Shown here piece by piece: positions 23,561 to 34,324 of a stretch of 64,000 nucleotides of DNA. The notes beneath the pieces were generated by a model. The model had not been told where the DNA came from. It made no database searches and saw only the letters and a list, made by a program, of their open reading frames with translations. The stretch's first letter is position 1; every line of letters starts with the position of its first letter. The DNA is taken from NCBI RefSeq assembly GCF_905147045.1, contig NC_065918.1:11098001-11162000 (forward strand), read 5' to 3'. Origin of the DNA: Nymphalis io (lineage: Eukaryota; Arthropoda; Insecta; Lepidoptera; Nymphalidae). The translations under genes were made by a program, and so were the position numbers.

Positions 23561-24679
23561 ATTATGATTACCTACTTGAAATCATGTGTCTTGCAATAAT
23601 AGTGTTGGTATCATCGACATAATCTATGTAATATTTCTTTAAGATCATTTCATTTAAGTAGTTCCAATATATATATATACATATATATTATAAACCATAA
23701 TACCTTAATAATTCAGAATATCCGGATTACAGATGTAAAATTACATAAATAGAGAATCGATCCGAACACGATAAGGTTTACCAAAATGTTTTTTAAAAAA
23801 ATGTCGTCATACAGACAAAAACGAGCAAGTGACGAATAGCCACTTGACGCAAAACTCGATGAGTTGGAGTGAGTAATTGAATTTATTCGTACATTTTCGA
23901 ATATAGGCTTTAAGGGTGCTCTCCTCAGCAGTCCCACGAATGACAGTTAAATTTAAAGATAAACTTTCTGGTTATGTCGGATAAGCTCGCTTATGTCGAA
24001 GCAACGTAAACATATGAATAACGGGTGCTCCCATATTTCATCTGTTTCTATTTTATGATTTCGTTACGAGTTAGCATAAAAAGACGACAATCGTTGTTTG
24101 GTTGGGGCGAACTGTTTCATTTAGTCGTTTTGGCCTGTTCAAAATTGGCTCGAGGTGATAATAAGAAATACGCTTTTAATACATTTCGTATTGTCGATAC
24201 TTGATAAATAACGCTATTAAGTATATCGTATCGCCACCATCGTTTTATGCAAAATATTTATTATTAAAAACATTAAAATATTTGCTTTCACATAAATTAT
24301 TCAAGATACAATACATGCCTTAACTTAATAAGTATCTACAAAAGCTAAAGTACAACATGAAGCTGATGTATCATACAAATCGATTAAGTGGACAGGACAA
24401 AACACTGTTAATATAAATTGACACTATTTAAACTAAATTAAAAACGATATGCGCACACACAAACATACACATTGCATATTAAATTTTAATCCAACGAATT
24501 ATAATCCGATTATAATTATTTGAGTAAATACTATAATTATAAAGATATTTTGAGTGCTCAAGTATATTGTGTAATGTATTTAATTTAGTACTTAAATAAA
24601 AAAGAATACTGGTTTTAAATAATTTCAAACCGAGACATTCATCAGCATGAATCAAAACATGAATTAAAATTGCACAAAG
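23561..24679. other. AT-rich non-coding stretch with a short TA microsatellite
   Basis: An AT dinucleotide run lies at about 23668-23692. The frame 23713-23937 on the minus strand has no support. Confidence 0.35.
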
Positions 24680-24829
24680 TTAATTACTTAAAACATTTGT
24701 ATGTGTGCACCTGGATATGTTACACTCCAGGGTGTTGCAATCACATATCCGACTAATAACCAACAAGACGGTCTGGTGCTTTACAACATTAATAACTTTG
24801 ACGCGTCTGGCGCTGACTACGTGTATGTA

Positions 24830-25060
24830 CATACATGTGTACACACATACAAGGCGGGCATCACGCAGCGGTAGTTGCGCGTGACGTCGCATATTTTAAT
24901 GACGGCAAAGCGTCCGACGTACTGCGTGGATAAAATAAAATAGTTAGTTTCCGCGAAGAGCGTTTTGGCTTTGCGTTTATTTTATTCCCACAAGCATAAA
25001 ACCAACATCCTACTAACATTTGCTTGCCACCTCGACGAAAGCGCGGTTAAGCGCACCCAC
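24830..25060. promoter_or_regulatory. CpG-rich unique block, candidate regulatory region
   Basis: Several CpG-rich segments cluster, including GCGCGTGACGTCGCAT (CRE-like TGACGTCR core near 24879-24890), GCGTCCGACGTACTGCGT and GAAAGCGCGGTTAAGCGC. It matches none of the repeat families seen here and has no long coding frame of convincing character. The CRE match is seen; function is inference. Confidence 0.3.
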
Positions 25061-26750
25061 GTACAAATTTATTTAGATCGTAAATAAACTTTTATTCAGA
25101 TGTATAAATTACAAATGTCAGTAAAGGTTTTACAGCCTGATTAAAGATTTGGGTTGAAAATTGCATCAAAAGAGTGTAATAAGGCTTACCTAGAACTAGA
25201 GTAACTACGGGTAAAGGCTGCTCATATGCTCTTCTTAACTTTGCAATACAAAACCATGACGATGTAAAAAAGAAGAAAAAGCAATATTAGAAAGTAAGCA
25301 ACATCGAAAAAAATATTATTACAAATAAATGTAATTTCATTGTGTTATCAGGGTTATAAAAAAATAATTGGTGATAATAATTTTTTTTGATGAATAGTAA
25401 ATACGTTAATCTAAAATAATGCACAGACAAATCAGATATAAAATCTATATAATACCATAATAAATGTAATATTTAAAAATACAAAATACTCGGTCGGTAA
25501 ATTAAATTAAATCTATTGCAAGCAATAGAACAGCATTTGCTACTAAATTTACATATTGTAAGGATAATTGACAGACGTGTGCTGTAGTTACGTATTCAAT
25601 AATATCTTGCAGTACAGTTTTTCCTTTGGGAATCAAGCTGTCTAGTTGTTAACATAACAATTAAACAAAGATAATTGAGCCAGATTGCTTTGTTCTCACA
25701 ACTTCAATTTATTCACAAACAGAAGGTCCTGCTGTTAGTTTTGTAATTTACTATCTAATATTTTAATAATTGAATATTGTCATTATCTAAAAAAAAATAT
25801 AAACATATATAAACCTGATTTATCAGCAAAAAGCTTAATCAATAAGATTTGATATTTGGAGAGGGTTTTCGTTTCCTTTTGCAGATCGTAGTAGGAAAAA
25901 TTTTGCGAAAGTTTTGACTTTCCATCATCACAATTTTAAACGCTAATCTCGCGCTACTCGATCAAATTTATTCTTTGTCTTTATTTTAATTACACGAAGA
26001 AAAACGTTTATGTGTATTTACATAAACGTTTTTTGGGTTAGATAAACGTGTCACATTGAATTGGCACTAATTTGTTTTTATTAGTTTTTTGTGGGCGAAG
26101 CTGCAGCGGGTAGCGCTTGCTAAATTTATGATGCCAATAATAAAATAGAAAATATGAGTAGTATTTTTTGTATGAATGACGCCACGTAAAAAAAAGGAGA
26201 AATGTAACTTGATGTGAACAAAATGTTATAGATGAATTTAAACAGTTATTGCAATCTAATTTGATTAAAATCTAGCATTAGCAAATCTTGTACTATATAA
26301 AATTAATATTTGACAATTGAATCTACAATCAATGAGGTCTCATTCTGCTTTCCAAGCCCAAGGTGCGTTTGGACTGAAGTATAAGTATTTAAAATTCATC
26401 TAATTTGATGTAATTAGAAAGTTTTTTAGAATTTATAGCCATAAAACAATATCCAAATAGTTTATGAAGAATGCGATTTTAATAATGATTTGTTAGAACG
26501 GTAAAAATATTTGATAATGGCCTATATTGTTTAATAACAATAAACGATATTCAAAATATATCTAAATCTATAAATTAAGTAAATGTGAATCTGTAACTAA
26601 ATTTAAAAAAAAATATATTCACGAAAACTCAAGACTGAAAATTGATATATTAAGCAGTATATTTTTTCACTTTAGCTTCAATTTAGATAGACATCACAAA
26701 GTAACCGACGTTTAAGCGACAAAGAAATTTAATAAGTGGGCTTTTAATTA
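25061..26750. other. AT-rich non-coding stretch
   Basis: A short GTGGGCGAAGCTGCAGCGGG at about 26090 resembles a Helitron-type terminus but lacks the CTAGT end. Otherwise nothing is seen. Confidence 0.3.
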
Positions 26751-27097
26751 GAGCGAATTCCCGACTCTCAGTAATGAGGTGCACTCGGCCTCAAGGAGAA
26801 AAGGCATCCGACTGGGACAAGGGAAGCTCACGTTTTGTTTTGCCACATCGTTTTCCGTGCAAACACGCCTTTTTAATAAATGTTTTCTTACAAATATCAG
26901 AGGGAAATTATCTTACCGTGAAAACCATACAAGGCGAATTTTTAATTCCGCTTCGCATCGTTTACAGTGAACAAATGCTACGTACTAGTCCCACATGCCG
27001 CGGCCCCCTGATTGTGACGTGCAGAAATTTAAAGAAACACTGCGCGGCTATTTTAATTGTCGATCCGAAAAGTTTTAAATTATACAAATCAGGATGA
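26751..27097 (+). other. Unique, less AT-rich block with a 107-codon open frame
   Basis: A plus-strand frame from ATG 26774 to 27097 overlaps a second frame (26779-26970) in another phase. The products have no recognised domain, signal peptide or membrane segment. Composition is more balanced than the flanks, especially 26985-27050. It could be a small orphan ORF, an exon or a conserved non-coding element; I cannot tell which. Confidence 0.2.
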
Positions 27098-27612
27098 TAA
27101 TATAATGTTAATGTTCTTGTAATTAATAGGTTTATATTAATTGCAAGAAATGTTTGACTATATTGTGTGACATTTATCGAAGTATTTACTTATTTATGAA
27201 TACAGTTGTTTGATAAATGAATATACATTACGTAATTAAACAATTTTGCATGATTTAATGAATGTTTTATTTTTGTAACATATTCAATTTCATTAAGGCT
27301 ACTATTTCAATTTATTAAAATATTTTATACAATATTTTTAAAGAAAACCGGTTTATGGTTTTATCTTAAATTATTTTTTGTTTTGATTTTGTAAATTATC
27401 TTTAAGCAAACAAGCGTAACCTCATTGTAAGAATTCACGTCACGGCTGTCCATTAAAGAATCACGACATGAAATAATACCCCTTTTGCTTAGTATTAAAT
27501 TAGATTTACTTTCTAGATGATTATAAAAAGTTAGGTGATTAAAATAAGGCATTATAATGTAGCATAAAAAATTAAATGCAAAGCGTTATCGGGGTATTTT
27601 ATTTGTTCGGTT
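27098..27612. other. AT-rich non-coding stretch
   Basis: Nothing recognised. Confidence 0.3.
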
Positions 27613-27760
27613 TTGTGGCGGGTGAGCGGGATGAGGTGCGGTGGGGTGGGCGAGGGAGCCAGCATAGTAGGGGAAGGGAGGATATTGATCGGTACGCCTG
27701 CACTACCTGACGATGCAGCTCCGGACCAGAGTTCGGAATATCGGAGCTTCTGTACAGAGC
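27613..27760 (-). other. GC-rich island with candidate minus-strand exon
   Basis: On the minus strand a 43-base segment, 27749-27707, is bounded by CTCTGTACAG| and CATCGTCAG|GTAGTG, a good acceptor-donor pair. The following minus-strand frame, GVPINILPSPTMLAPSPTPP, is proline-rich. The plus strand is also open (RILIGTPALPDDAAPDQ), so coding strand is undecided. It has the orientation expected of a 5' exon of the pico-like gene, but nothing ties it to that gene. Confidence 0.25.
27620..27681 (+). other. G-rich, potential G-quadruplex region
   Basis: Seven runs of three or more G occur in 62 bases: 27620-22, 27628-30, 27643-46, 27648-50, 27654-56, 27670-73 and 27676-78. Several four-run combinations have short loops. 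It is conspicuous in an AT-rich background. Confidence 0.6.
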
Positions 27761-27860
27761 ATTGTGAAAACCTAAAGCTGGAATGTAAAGTTAACGCTTT
27801 TTTACAATTGAAAAAAATGTTTTGTACAAGTTGAAATGAAAATACTTTATGCATGAAACA

Positions 27861-29006
27861 GTTTGTAACTTTATAACGACGTGAGAAAAAGTATATTGAA
27901 ACACGATTTGTGTGAAAATGTTGTGATCGGCTGAAAAACTATAATTTCAATATTTAAACAATTTCAACACTTACAACAACACAACAACAAAGTATAATTT
28001 CAACAATTTCATCTTTAAATGACTCGTGAATGCGTAACTCATAAGCGGTATATTCATAGAATTTTAAAAAACATTTTGCATCTAAAAATTAAATAGAGGA
28101 ATGTTTAGAATTTTTCGCAAACTTTTTATGTAATCGCTCGATAACAGAGCATGCTAACATTCCTATCGTCCGTTTTGGCTCTATCGCTCTCATCCGTCGG
28201 ATATTAAAGTTCAGACCGATCTGAGAGTGGAGAGTTTCGAGGGGGCAGGACGGTCATATGGAATTCAGTTGTAATGTTTTTTCCATCAAGCGTTGTCAAG
28301 TACAAAGACATGAATCACGTATTATTTTAATATAGAACATTCATTCACGAGTATAACCTTTTTTATAATTTGATCATTACGGGCTCTGGTTTTTTATAAC
28401 CTTGAAAAATACTTGACCGGGCCTGGATTGGAACTAAACGGTTTATTCAGGGACGATGACAAGAGGCCAGACAAAGAGACTATAGTGCAGTTGTCGATAT
28501 GTGGCATTCTTGCGCGGGATGCTGGCAGCCTCCATATTCAGAGCACGTCTTGAAAGGCAGATACGCCAGTCAAAGTTGCAAAAAATCTTACACGCTACAA
28601 ATGAAAAAATATATTTGTGCGATGAGTTCGAATTTTCGACATTAGCTTAAAAAGTTTGTTCGACGCTCCTAGTGATTGGTGCTTCGTCGGCGCTCGTCTT
28701 GTTTGTTACTTAGTTAATTCAAGTATTAAGTGTTGTACTTCATATATTATACGTAGCTGGGGAATGGCGGCTCGGGTTTGTTGATATTCTCGGCGTAATC
28801 TTTGTGATCATGTCATCTAGACGCGACCTAATCTACATATTATATACTTGTTAAATATAATTTTTAATAAGTAATTTAAAAAATATTTTATTATTTATTA
28901 TATAACCCTAACTAAACTACTGAGATTACTCACGTGAATATTATTTACATGACTCAAAATGCACACTATAAACAATTTTAAATTAAAAATATAATAACAA
29001 GAACAA
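27861..29006. other. Mixed-composition non-coding stretch
   Basis: Patches near 28140-28260 and 28640-28810 are less AT-rich and carry short CpG-containing runs (TGGTGCTTCGTCGGCGCTCG, AATGGCGGCTCGGG). No open frame, repeat or RNA gene is recognised. Possibly regulatory. Confidence 0.25.
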
Positions 29007-29620
29007 GTCCACCAGACCGATTTCGGCCACGGCGACCAATCTCAAGAGAGATTAGCCAACTGCGCAGGACATATATCCAAATAGCCAAGCCGTATATATA
29101 ATAAAAAGCCGAGATGGCCTAGTGGTTAGAACGCGTGAATCTTAACTGACGATCGTGGGTTCAAACCCGGGCAAGCACCACTGAATTTTCATGTGCTTAA
29201 TTTGTGATTATAATTCATCTCGTGCTTGACGGTGAAGGAAAACATCGTGAGGAAACCTGCATGAGTCTAATTTCATTGAAATTATGCCACATGTGTATTC
29301 TAACAACCCGCATTGGAGCAGCGTGGTGGAATAAGCTCCAAACCTTCTCCTCAAAAGGGAGAGGAGGCCTTAGCCCAGCAGTGGGACATTAACAGGCTGT
29401 TACTGTACTGTTACTGCAGGACATATTATAGTTTACAAGTGTGTGTGCAAACACAGGTGTACACTTTATTCACTAACTCTCATAAACCGATGGGACTTCA
29501 ATCCGACACGACCGGGAAGAGTTCAGTCGCAAGGCCAACGGCTTTACGTGTTTTCCGAGGCACGGGAGTGTACACACTTCCATACTCCAGAGTCCGGGCT
29601 GCTACTGAGAATTTTCGTAA
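29007..29620 (-). repeat. Repeat C copy, split by a nested SINE
   Basis: Left part 29007-29074 and right part 29416-29620 together form one reverse-oriented repeat C. The order is CAGACCGATTTCGGCCACGG, CCAATCTC, CAACTGCGCAGGACATAT, then (after the SINE) ACATATTATAG, a GTGTGTGTGCAAACACAGGTG, AACCGATGGGAC, CGACACGACCGG, ACGGCTTTACGTG and CGGGAGTGTACACAC. The relative at 52372 has the same join without interruption, showing the SINE came later. The frames at 29313-29645 and 29443-29634 arise from this repeat. Confidence 0.75.
29075..29415 (+). mobile_element. Metulj-type SINE nested in repeat C, with 5' extra sequence
   Basis: A well-preserved copy: intact A-box-like TGGCCTAGTGG, B box GGGTTCAAACCC, body and TACTG-type tail. 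The 11-bp duplication GCAGGACATAT flanks the whole insert at 29064-29074 and 29416-29426. Other copies have 4-8 bases between the duplication and GCCGAG; this one has 33 (29075-29107), containing AAATAGCCAAGCCG. The extra bases may be 5' readthrough or template-switch filler. The frame 29204-29392 is internal. Confidence 0.88.
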
Positions 29621-32454
29621 GAAAAATTCATTAACTTACATGTAGCCACTAGACAAACGAGGCAGTCAAAAAAAAGTAACTAAATTTTTGTTTTTATATA
29701 CGAAGGTTTTACTTTATGCCGTATGATTCATCTACAATAGAATAGTTGTCTTATCCATTGCAACCTGTGGATGTGTTAAGATATTGCTAAAAAAAATTTC
29801 GTTGAACGTGGATGCTTCGATGGATACAAATCGAATTCGTATGGTGTCAACTATCCGTATGTTGGCGGGAAACCCTTCAATACCTATTCAGTTATCATGT
29901 ATCTTAATAATTTACTTAATCGGCTTTAAATTTATAAAAAACTAACGACTTACTAAATTTTGCAAGTACGCGTTAAAAGTTGGATAGATTTACAATATTT
30001 AAATTAAAAGATTTTTGAATTTTATCGTCTAGTTGGAAATCTAATATTTAATTAGATGAGCGCACTCATATTTATTTTAACGAACCATTATGCATGGAAG
30101 GTGATACTTTGCGTGGCGACTAGTTAGGTTATGGGAGTCATCTAATACAATGAGAAGCGTGAAAATTTATTTTCTGGCAGAAATAATCTTCAATTAGTCG
30201 TAATACCTGCATATAAATATTATAACATATAATATATTATTAGAGGAAATATGTAAAAAAAAAATTAAAAATGTTTGTGTCAAATCGTGCGTTTTAAAAC
30301 TCCACCAGCTCCCAACTGACTTAACTTTATATGAAATTTGATATGATTAAACAAAGGAAATATAATATAAATTTTATATTTATATAATCTATTAATTATA
30401 TTATTTCTACCTAATATCAAGTTAAATTGTTTAATGTTACTACGTAAAATACGAACTTAATATGAGCCTTGAGATTCACCAGATGGTGGGTTAAATTCTC
30501 GAGATTAAATATTATGTTAAAGTAAAGCTACCTAACAATGCGATAGTAAAAATGATGCATGTGTATAAATAGGTAAGCTTACATTATCTGTATACGAGGC
30601 GAAATAATCCTTCTTGATACCACTTATATCGGATTTTGATTTTCACAAAAATCCAAAGTAAAATTAACGTACATTATTATATTTTTAAACAAATAATTTC
30701 AACCTAAATTTCTCGCCAATAATTTCAAAATTAATCTTCCAATATACTCGTACTGATTTACAGAACATAGATCACGTCTGCAAATGGAGCAAAATTAAAT
30801 TATCAGCGATAAAATTTCATTAATTAATTCACCATCCAAAGTTTATCTCGAACGGAATATATGTATGTTGAATTTCATATTTTATTTTAAGTATTAATTG
30901 AATGATATTTTTAACGTAATAAGGTAAATTGCATAATCAAGTTTAATATTATTATCTCTTACTACTAGTTTCTTTCTTTATATTAAGATCATTTATCAAA
31001 TATTTTGTATCATTAATTATTATATTGTTGTGGCTCTTATATAAAACGTATTAAAATCAGTATGGGTATATATGTTTTCTATTGTATATCTAACAATCAA
31101 GTTTCAATTCGTTCATAATTTTTAATAAAATCAATCTGAGGATTGGGTTTTAAATCTTTAATTAATATTGGAGTCATATTTATTTGTACAAATAGTATTA
31201 TTTATGATGAGTTTAAGCTCAGATAGCTTAAGCATCAGATATTAGTAAATTGAAAATTATTTTTAGTAAATTTGACATTAAACGAAAGCGTAACTTAAAA
31301 TAAAATGTCACAAGACTTTTTACTTTTTGTGCAAAGTTTTGACATTCAATTCGCTTTCAAATATTAATGAGAGATTTCATATAAGATTCATATATATCGA
31401 TGCAGATATATACGAATAACTCCGAAATAAACAATAATCAAACAAATTGGGCACGATCATATCAGCTCACGCAGATAGTAGTTAAACAGTCACGCGACCA
31501 AACAAAATTATTTATGTATGTAGTAATTTAACATTTGTTTTGTACGAACACAATAGCATGTCAACTTTGTACATTAAACTTATTTATCACTCTATTTTAT
31601 AGATGTCTGTCGATATAATTTTGATTGCCGGTTAGAATATGATTTTCTTTATCATTTCATTTATCACATCTTTCAAAAAAAAAAAAAAAAGATGGATTGA
31701 AATGAATTTACAAATATTGAATTTATAGTTAAAACAATGGCTTTGTAAGATAGCTTTTTAAAGAAACTTTTAAACCACGAAGTCTATTAGAAATACATTA
31801 AGGTCTACGAGCTTAGGTTATGTTTGCGTTATTTCTTTTTTGTATTTAATAAATGTTTTTAAAATGTGTAGCATCTGAGTGTATTAAAAAAAATATAAAA
31901 AATAAATAATACTTATTTTTTATAGTCCCCGAAAGCCAAAAAAATAATATGGAGTTAAAAACAAAAATACCTTAAAATGAAAATACGATTTTAAAATGAA
32001 ATATTTTTTAACAGCAACCAATAAAAACATTTCTAAATTTGATGCTACTTGGGCTGATTAAATTTTTGGTTTTATGAATAGAAAGTTAAATTTGTAAAAT
32101 AAATAAACGCAGCCCATGTCAAAGTAATTACTTAATAAACTGTAATTATAATATAACAAATATAGGTTTGAATTACACTACACACCTGAATATCAAATAC
32201 AAAAGTTCAACAGTAATTTAATCTAGCGACAAATTAACATACACACTACTGGGGGTTATTTATTTAATGTTGAAATAATAATTTATGGTGACTTTTGAGT
32301 GACTTGATAAAATTATTCATCTGTTTTTGTTGTTGACGGCAATGGGATTTCATTTGAAACTTGCAAAAAATTTTTAATTTTTTCAATACAGATTTGAAAT
32401 TTATTAGTTAGCTCATAAAATAAGATTTATTTATGTATTTAAAATTGGTGTGCG
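29621..32454. other. AT-rich non-coding stretch
   Basis: Contains a run of 16 A at 31675-31690. No coding or repeat family is recognised. Confidence 0.35.
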
Positions 32455-32713
32455 AACTGGCTAATGGGCCATCTGATGGGAAGGGGTGACCACCGCCCAT
32501 TAGCACTGTATGAAATATTGACCATACCTTATATCGTCAACACGTCATCGACCTTGGGAACTGAGATGCTATATACATTGTGTCTGTAATTATACTGACT
32601 CACTCACACCTCAAACCAGAACACAACAATAATAAATATTGCTGCTTGACGGTAGTATATGCGATGATTGGGTGATACCTACCCAGACGGGCTTGTACAA
32701 AACGCGTACTACC
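32455..32713 (-). repeat. Repeat B copy, minus orientation, near full length
   Basis: Reverse of the 7318 copy: a TGTACAAGCCCGTCTGGGTAG start near 32695, a CAAGCAGCAATATTTATTATTG segment, GTGAGTGAGTCAGT, TCTCAGTTCCCAAGGTCGAT and GGTCACCCCTTCCCATCAG. A plain diverged copy. Confidence 0.7.
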
Positions 32714-34056
32714 TAGCAATTTGAAGTAGCATGTCTTCATAAACACCTTTCATTGGTTACCACATTTTTTAATAATTATAATATTTTTGGTCGCTATTTA
32801 ATGACTACAACAAATCATCGATTAAATACTTCACATACAGACAGACACAACCGCATATATTTTTATTAAACTGTTTCATAAATTAATTATCATTGACATA
32901 CAGTAGGCAAAGAGAGAGATAGACACGGGTGGTATGCATAGCGATAAAAAATAATGCGGTAAAAACATCATTACATTATTTCAATTCTCGAATGGTCTGG
33001 GCGTAACAAGTAGATCGTACTGAAATATCCCTTTATAAATTGAGTTCGATACTTTGTCTGTTCCAGATTTCTAGACGATCTAGACATATTTATTTTATCG
33101 TTCGTTTGTTTAACAATGCGCTATCTAGAACACAATACTGTTTCCTGAGATGGAGCTGAAAAAACATTAGATGTTTTTTATTGATCGCGATGCTGTATAT
33201 TCAGAATGTTTTTACTCGAAGAAAAGTTTACTTAGAGCTGTTGTCGAGTTAATTTATTTTTAAAACTCTTTAAATATCTATTAGTTTGTAAAAGTATGGT
33301 CGGAAAATCATTTTTTCTCGCTTAAGGAAATGGATTTAGAACTCAAAAGTATCCCACTGTAATTTTGTATGATTTTACGTACATACGGAGACTGCAAGCT
33401 TACTTTTATGTTTGTATGTATGTTCTGTGTGTGTATGTACCGCAAGCATCACTGCAAAATAATACCTACGCGTTGTTGTTCTATAAATTCAAAGTGAAGA
33501 CTTTACATCAATTGGCGCGTTGGCACTTAATCAATCTCTACTGCCGATGATTGTCGGCTCCATTGACGTTCTAGCAGATACGAGTATATGCCTTTAGCTT
33601 GTTAGCAACTTCCTCTTTCAGATGTGAATTAGAATAATAGGGATATCTAGTCAGCCATCGACAGAAGAAAACGTTTGCTAAAAATAGAAAAGAATTCACC
33701 GATATGCTACTACTAGTTTAATATACTTATCACATTAGTAAATAATATAACTTAAACAGCTTTCATTAATATTGCTTGTTACATCAACGTCAGCCGGATA
33801 TTATTGGAATAATAATGGCTGCAATCTGTTCCTCGCATTGCAATCATTAGTCGCAAGCACGGTAGTTCCTGCTACTCGTAATTAATCCGTTTCAATACGT
33901 ATAATATAGTATAATATGTGTATAATACGTTATTATTGCTCTATATATGATGGAGTACAAATCGTGATTACTGGTTTCTAGTCAAATTCAAACACGAGGA
34001 ATAAAAATGAAACTGAGAATATACAATCAACCATCCGGATTTCGAAGATATTAATT
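32714..34056. other. AT-rich non-coding stretch
   Basis: Frame 33365-33550 overlaps a TGTATG/TGTGTG-rich tract (33400-33440). Nothing else is recognised. Confidence 0.35.
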
Positions 34057-34324
34057 GATGATAATGATGATAATATCCTGGGACATTATTCACACACAGC
34101 CATCTGATCCCAAATTAAGCAGAGCTTGTGCCATGGAAACCAGACAACTGATATACTACATATACTACTTTTCTTTCGTAAATACATACTTATATAGATA
34201 ATTACACCCAGACTCAGGACAAACAGACATGTTCGTGCACACAAATGTCTGTCCTAGTAGGAATCGAACTCACAACCTTCGGCGTGTAAGGCAAGTATCT
34301 ACCAACCACGCCAACCGGCTCGTC
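34057..34324 (-). mobile_element. tRNA-derived SINE of a second family (Val-like head)
   Basis: On the minus strand the head reads GAGCCGGTTGGCGTGGTTGG, then CTTGCCTTACACGCCGAAGG and B box GAGTTCGATTCC, a tRNA-like arrangement with a valine-type TAC/CAC anticodon region. The body (GACATTTGTGTGCACGAACA, CTGAGTCTGGGTGTAATT, GTAGTATATCAGTTGTCTGG, CTCTGCTTAATTTGGGATCA) ends with GTCCCAGGATATT and an ATTATCATC-repeat tail (left side, 34057-34075). It is unrelated in body to the Metulj-type copies. No clean duplication is found. Confidence 0.78.

Noticed and set aside
29313..29645. 110-codon plus-strand frame.
   Set aside because: It spans the tail of a SINE and the right half of repeat C, so it is a composite of repeats.
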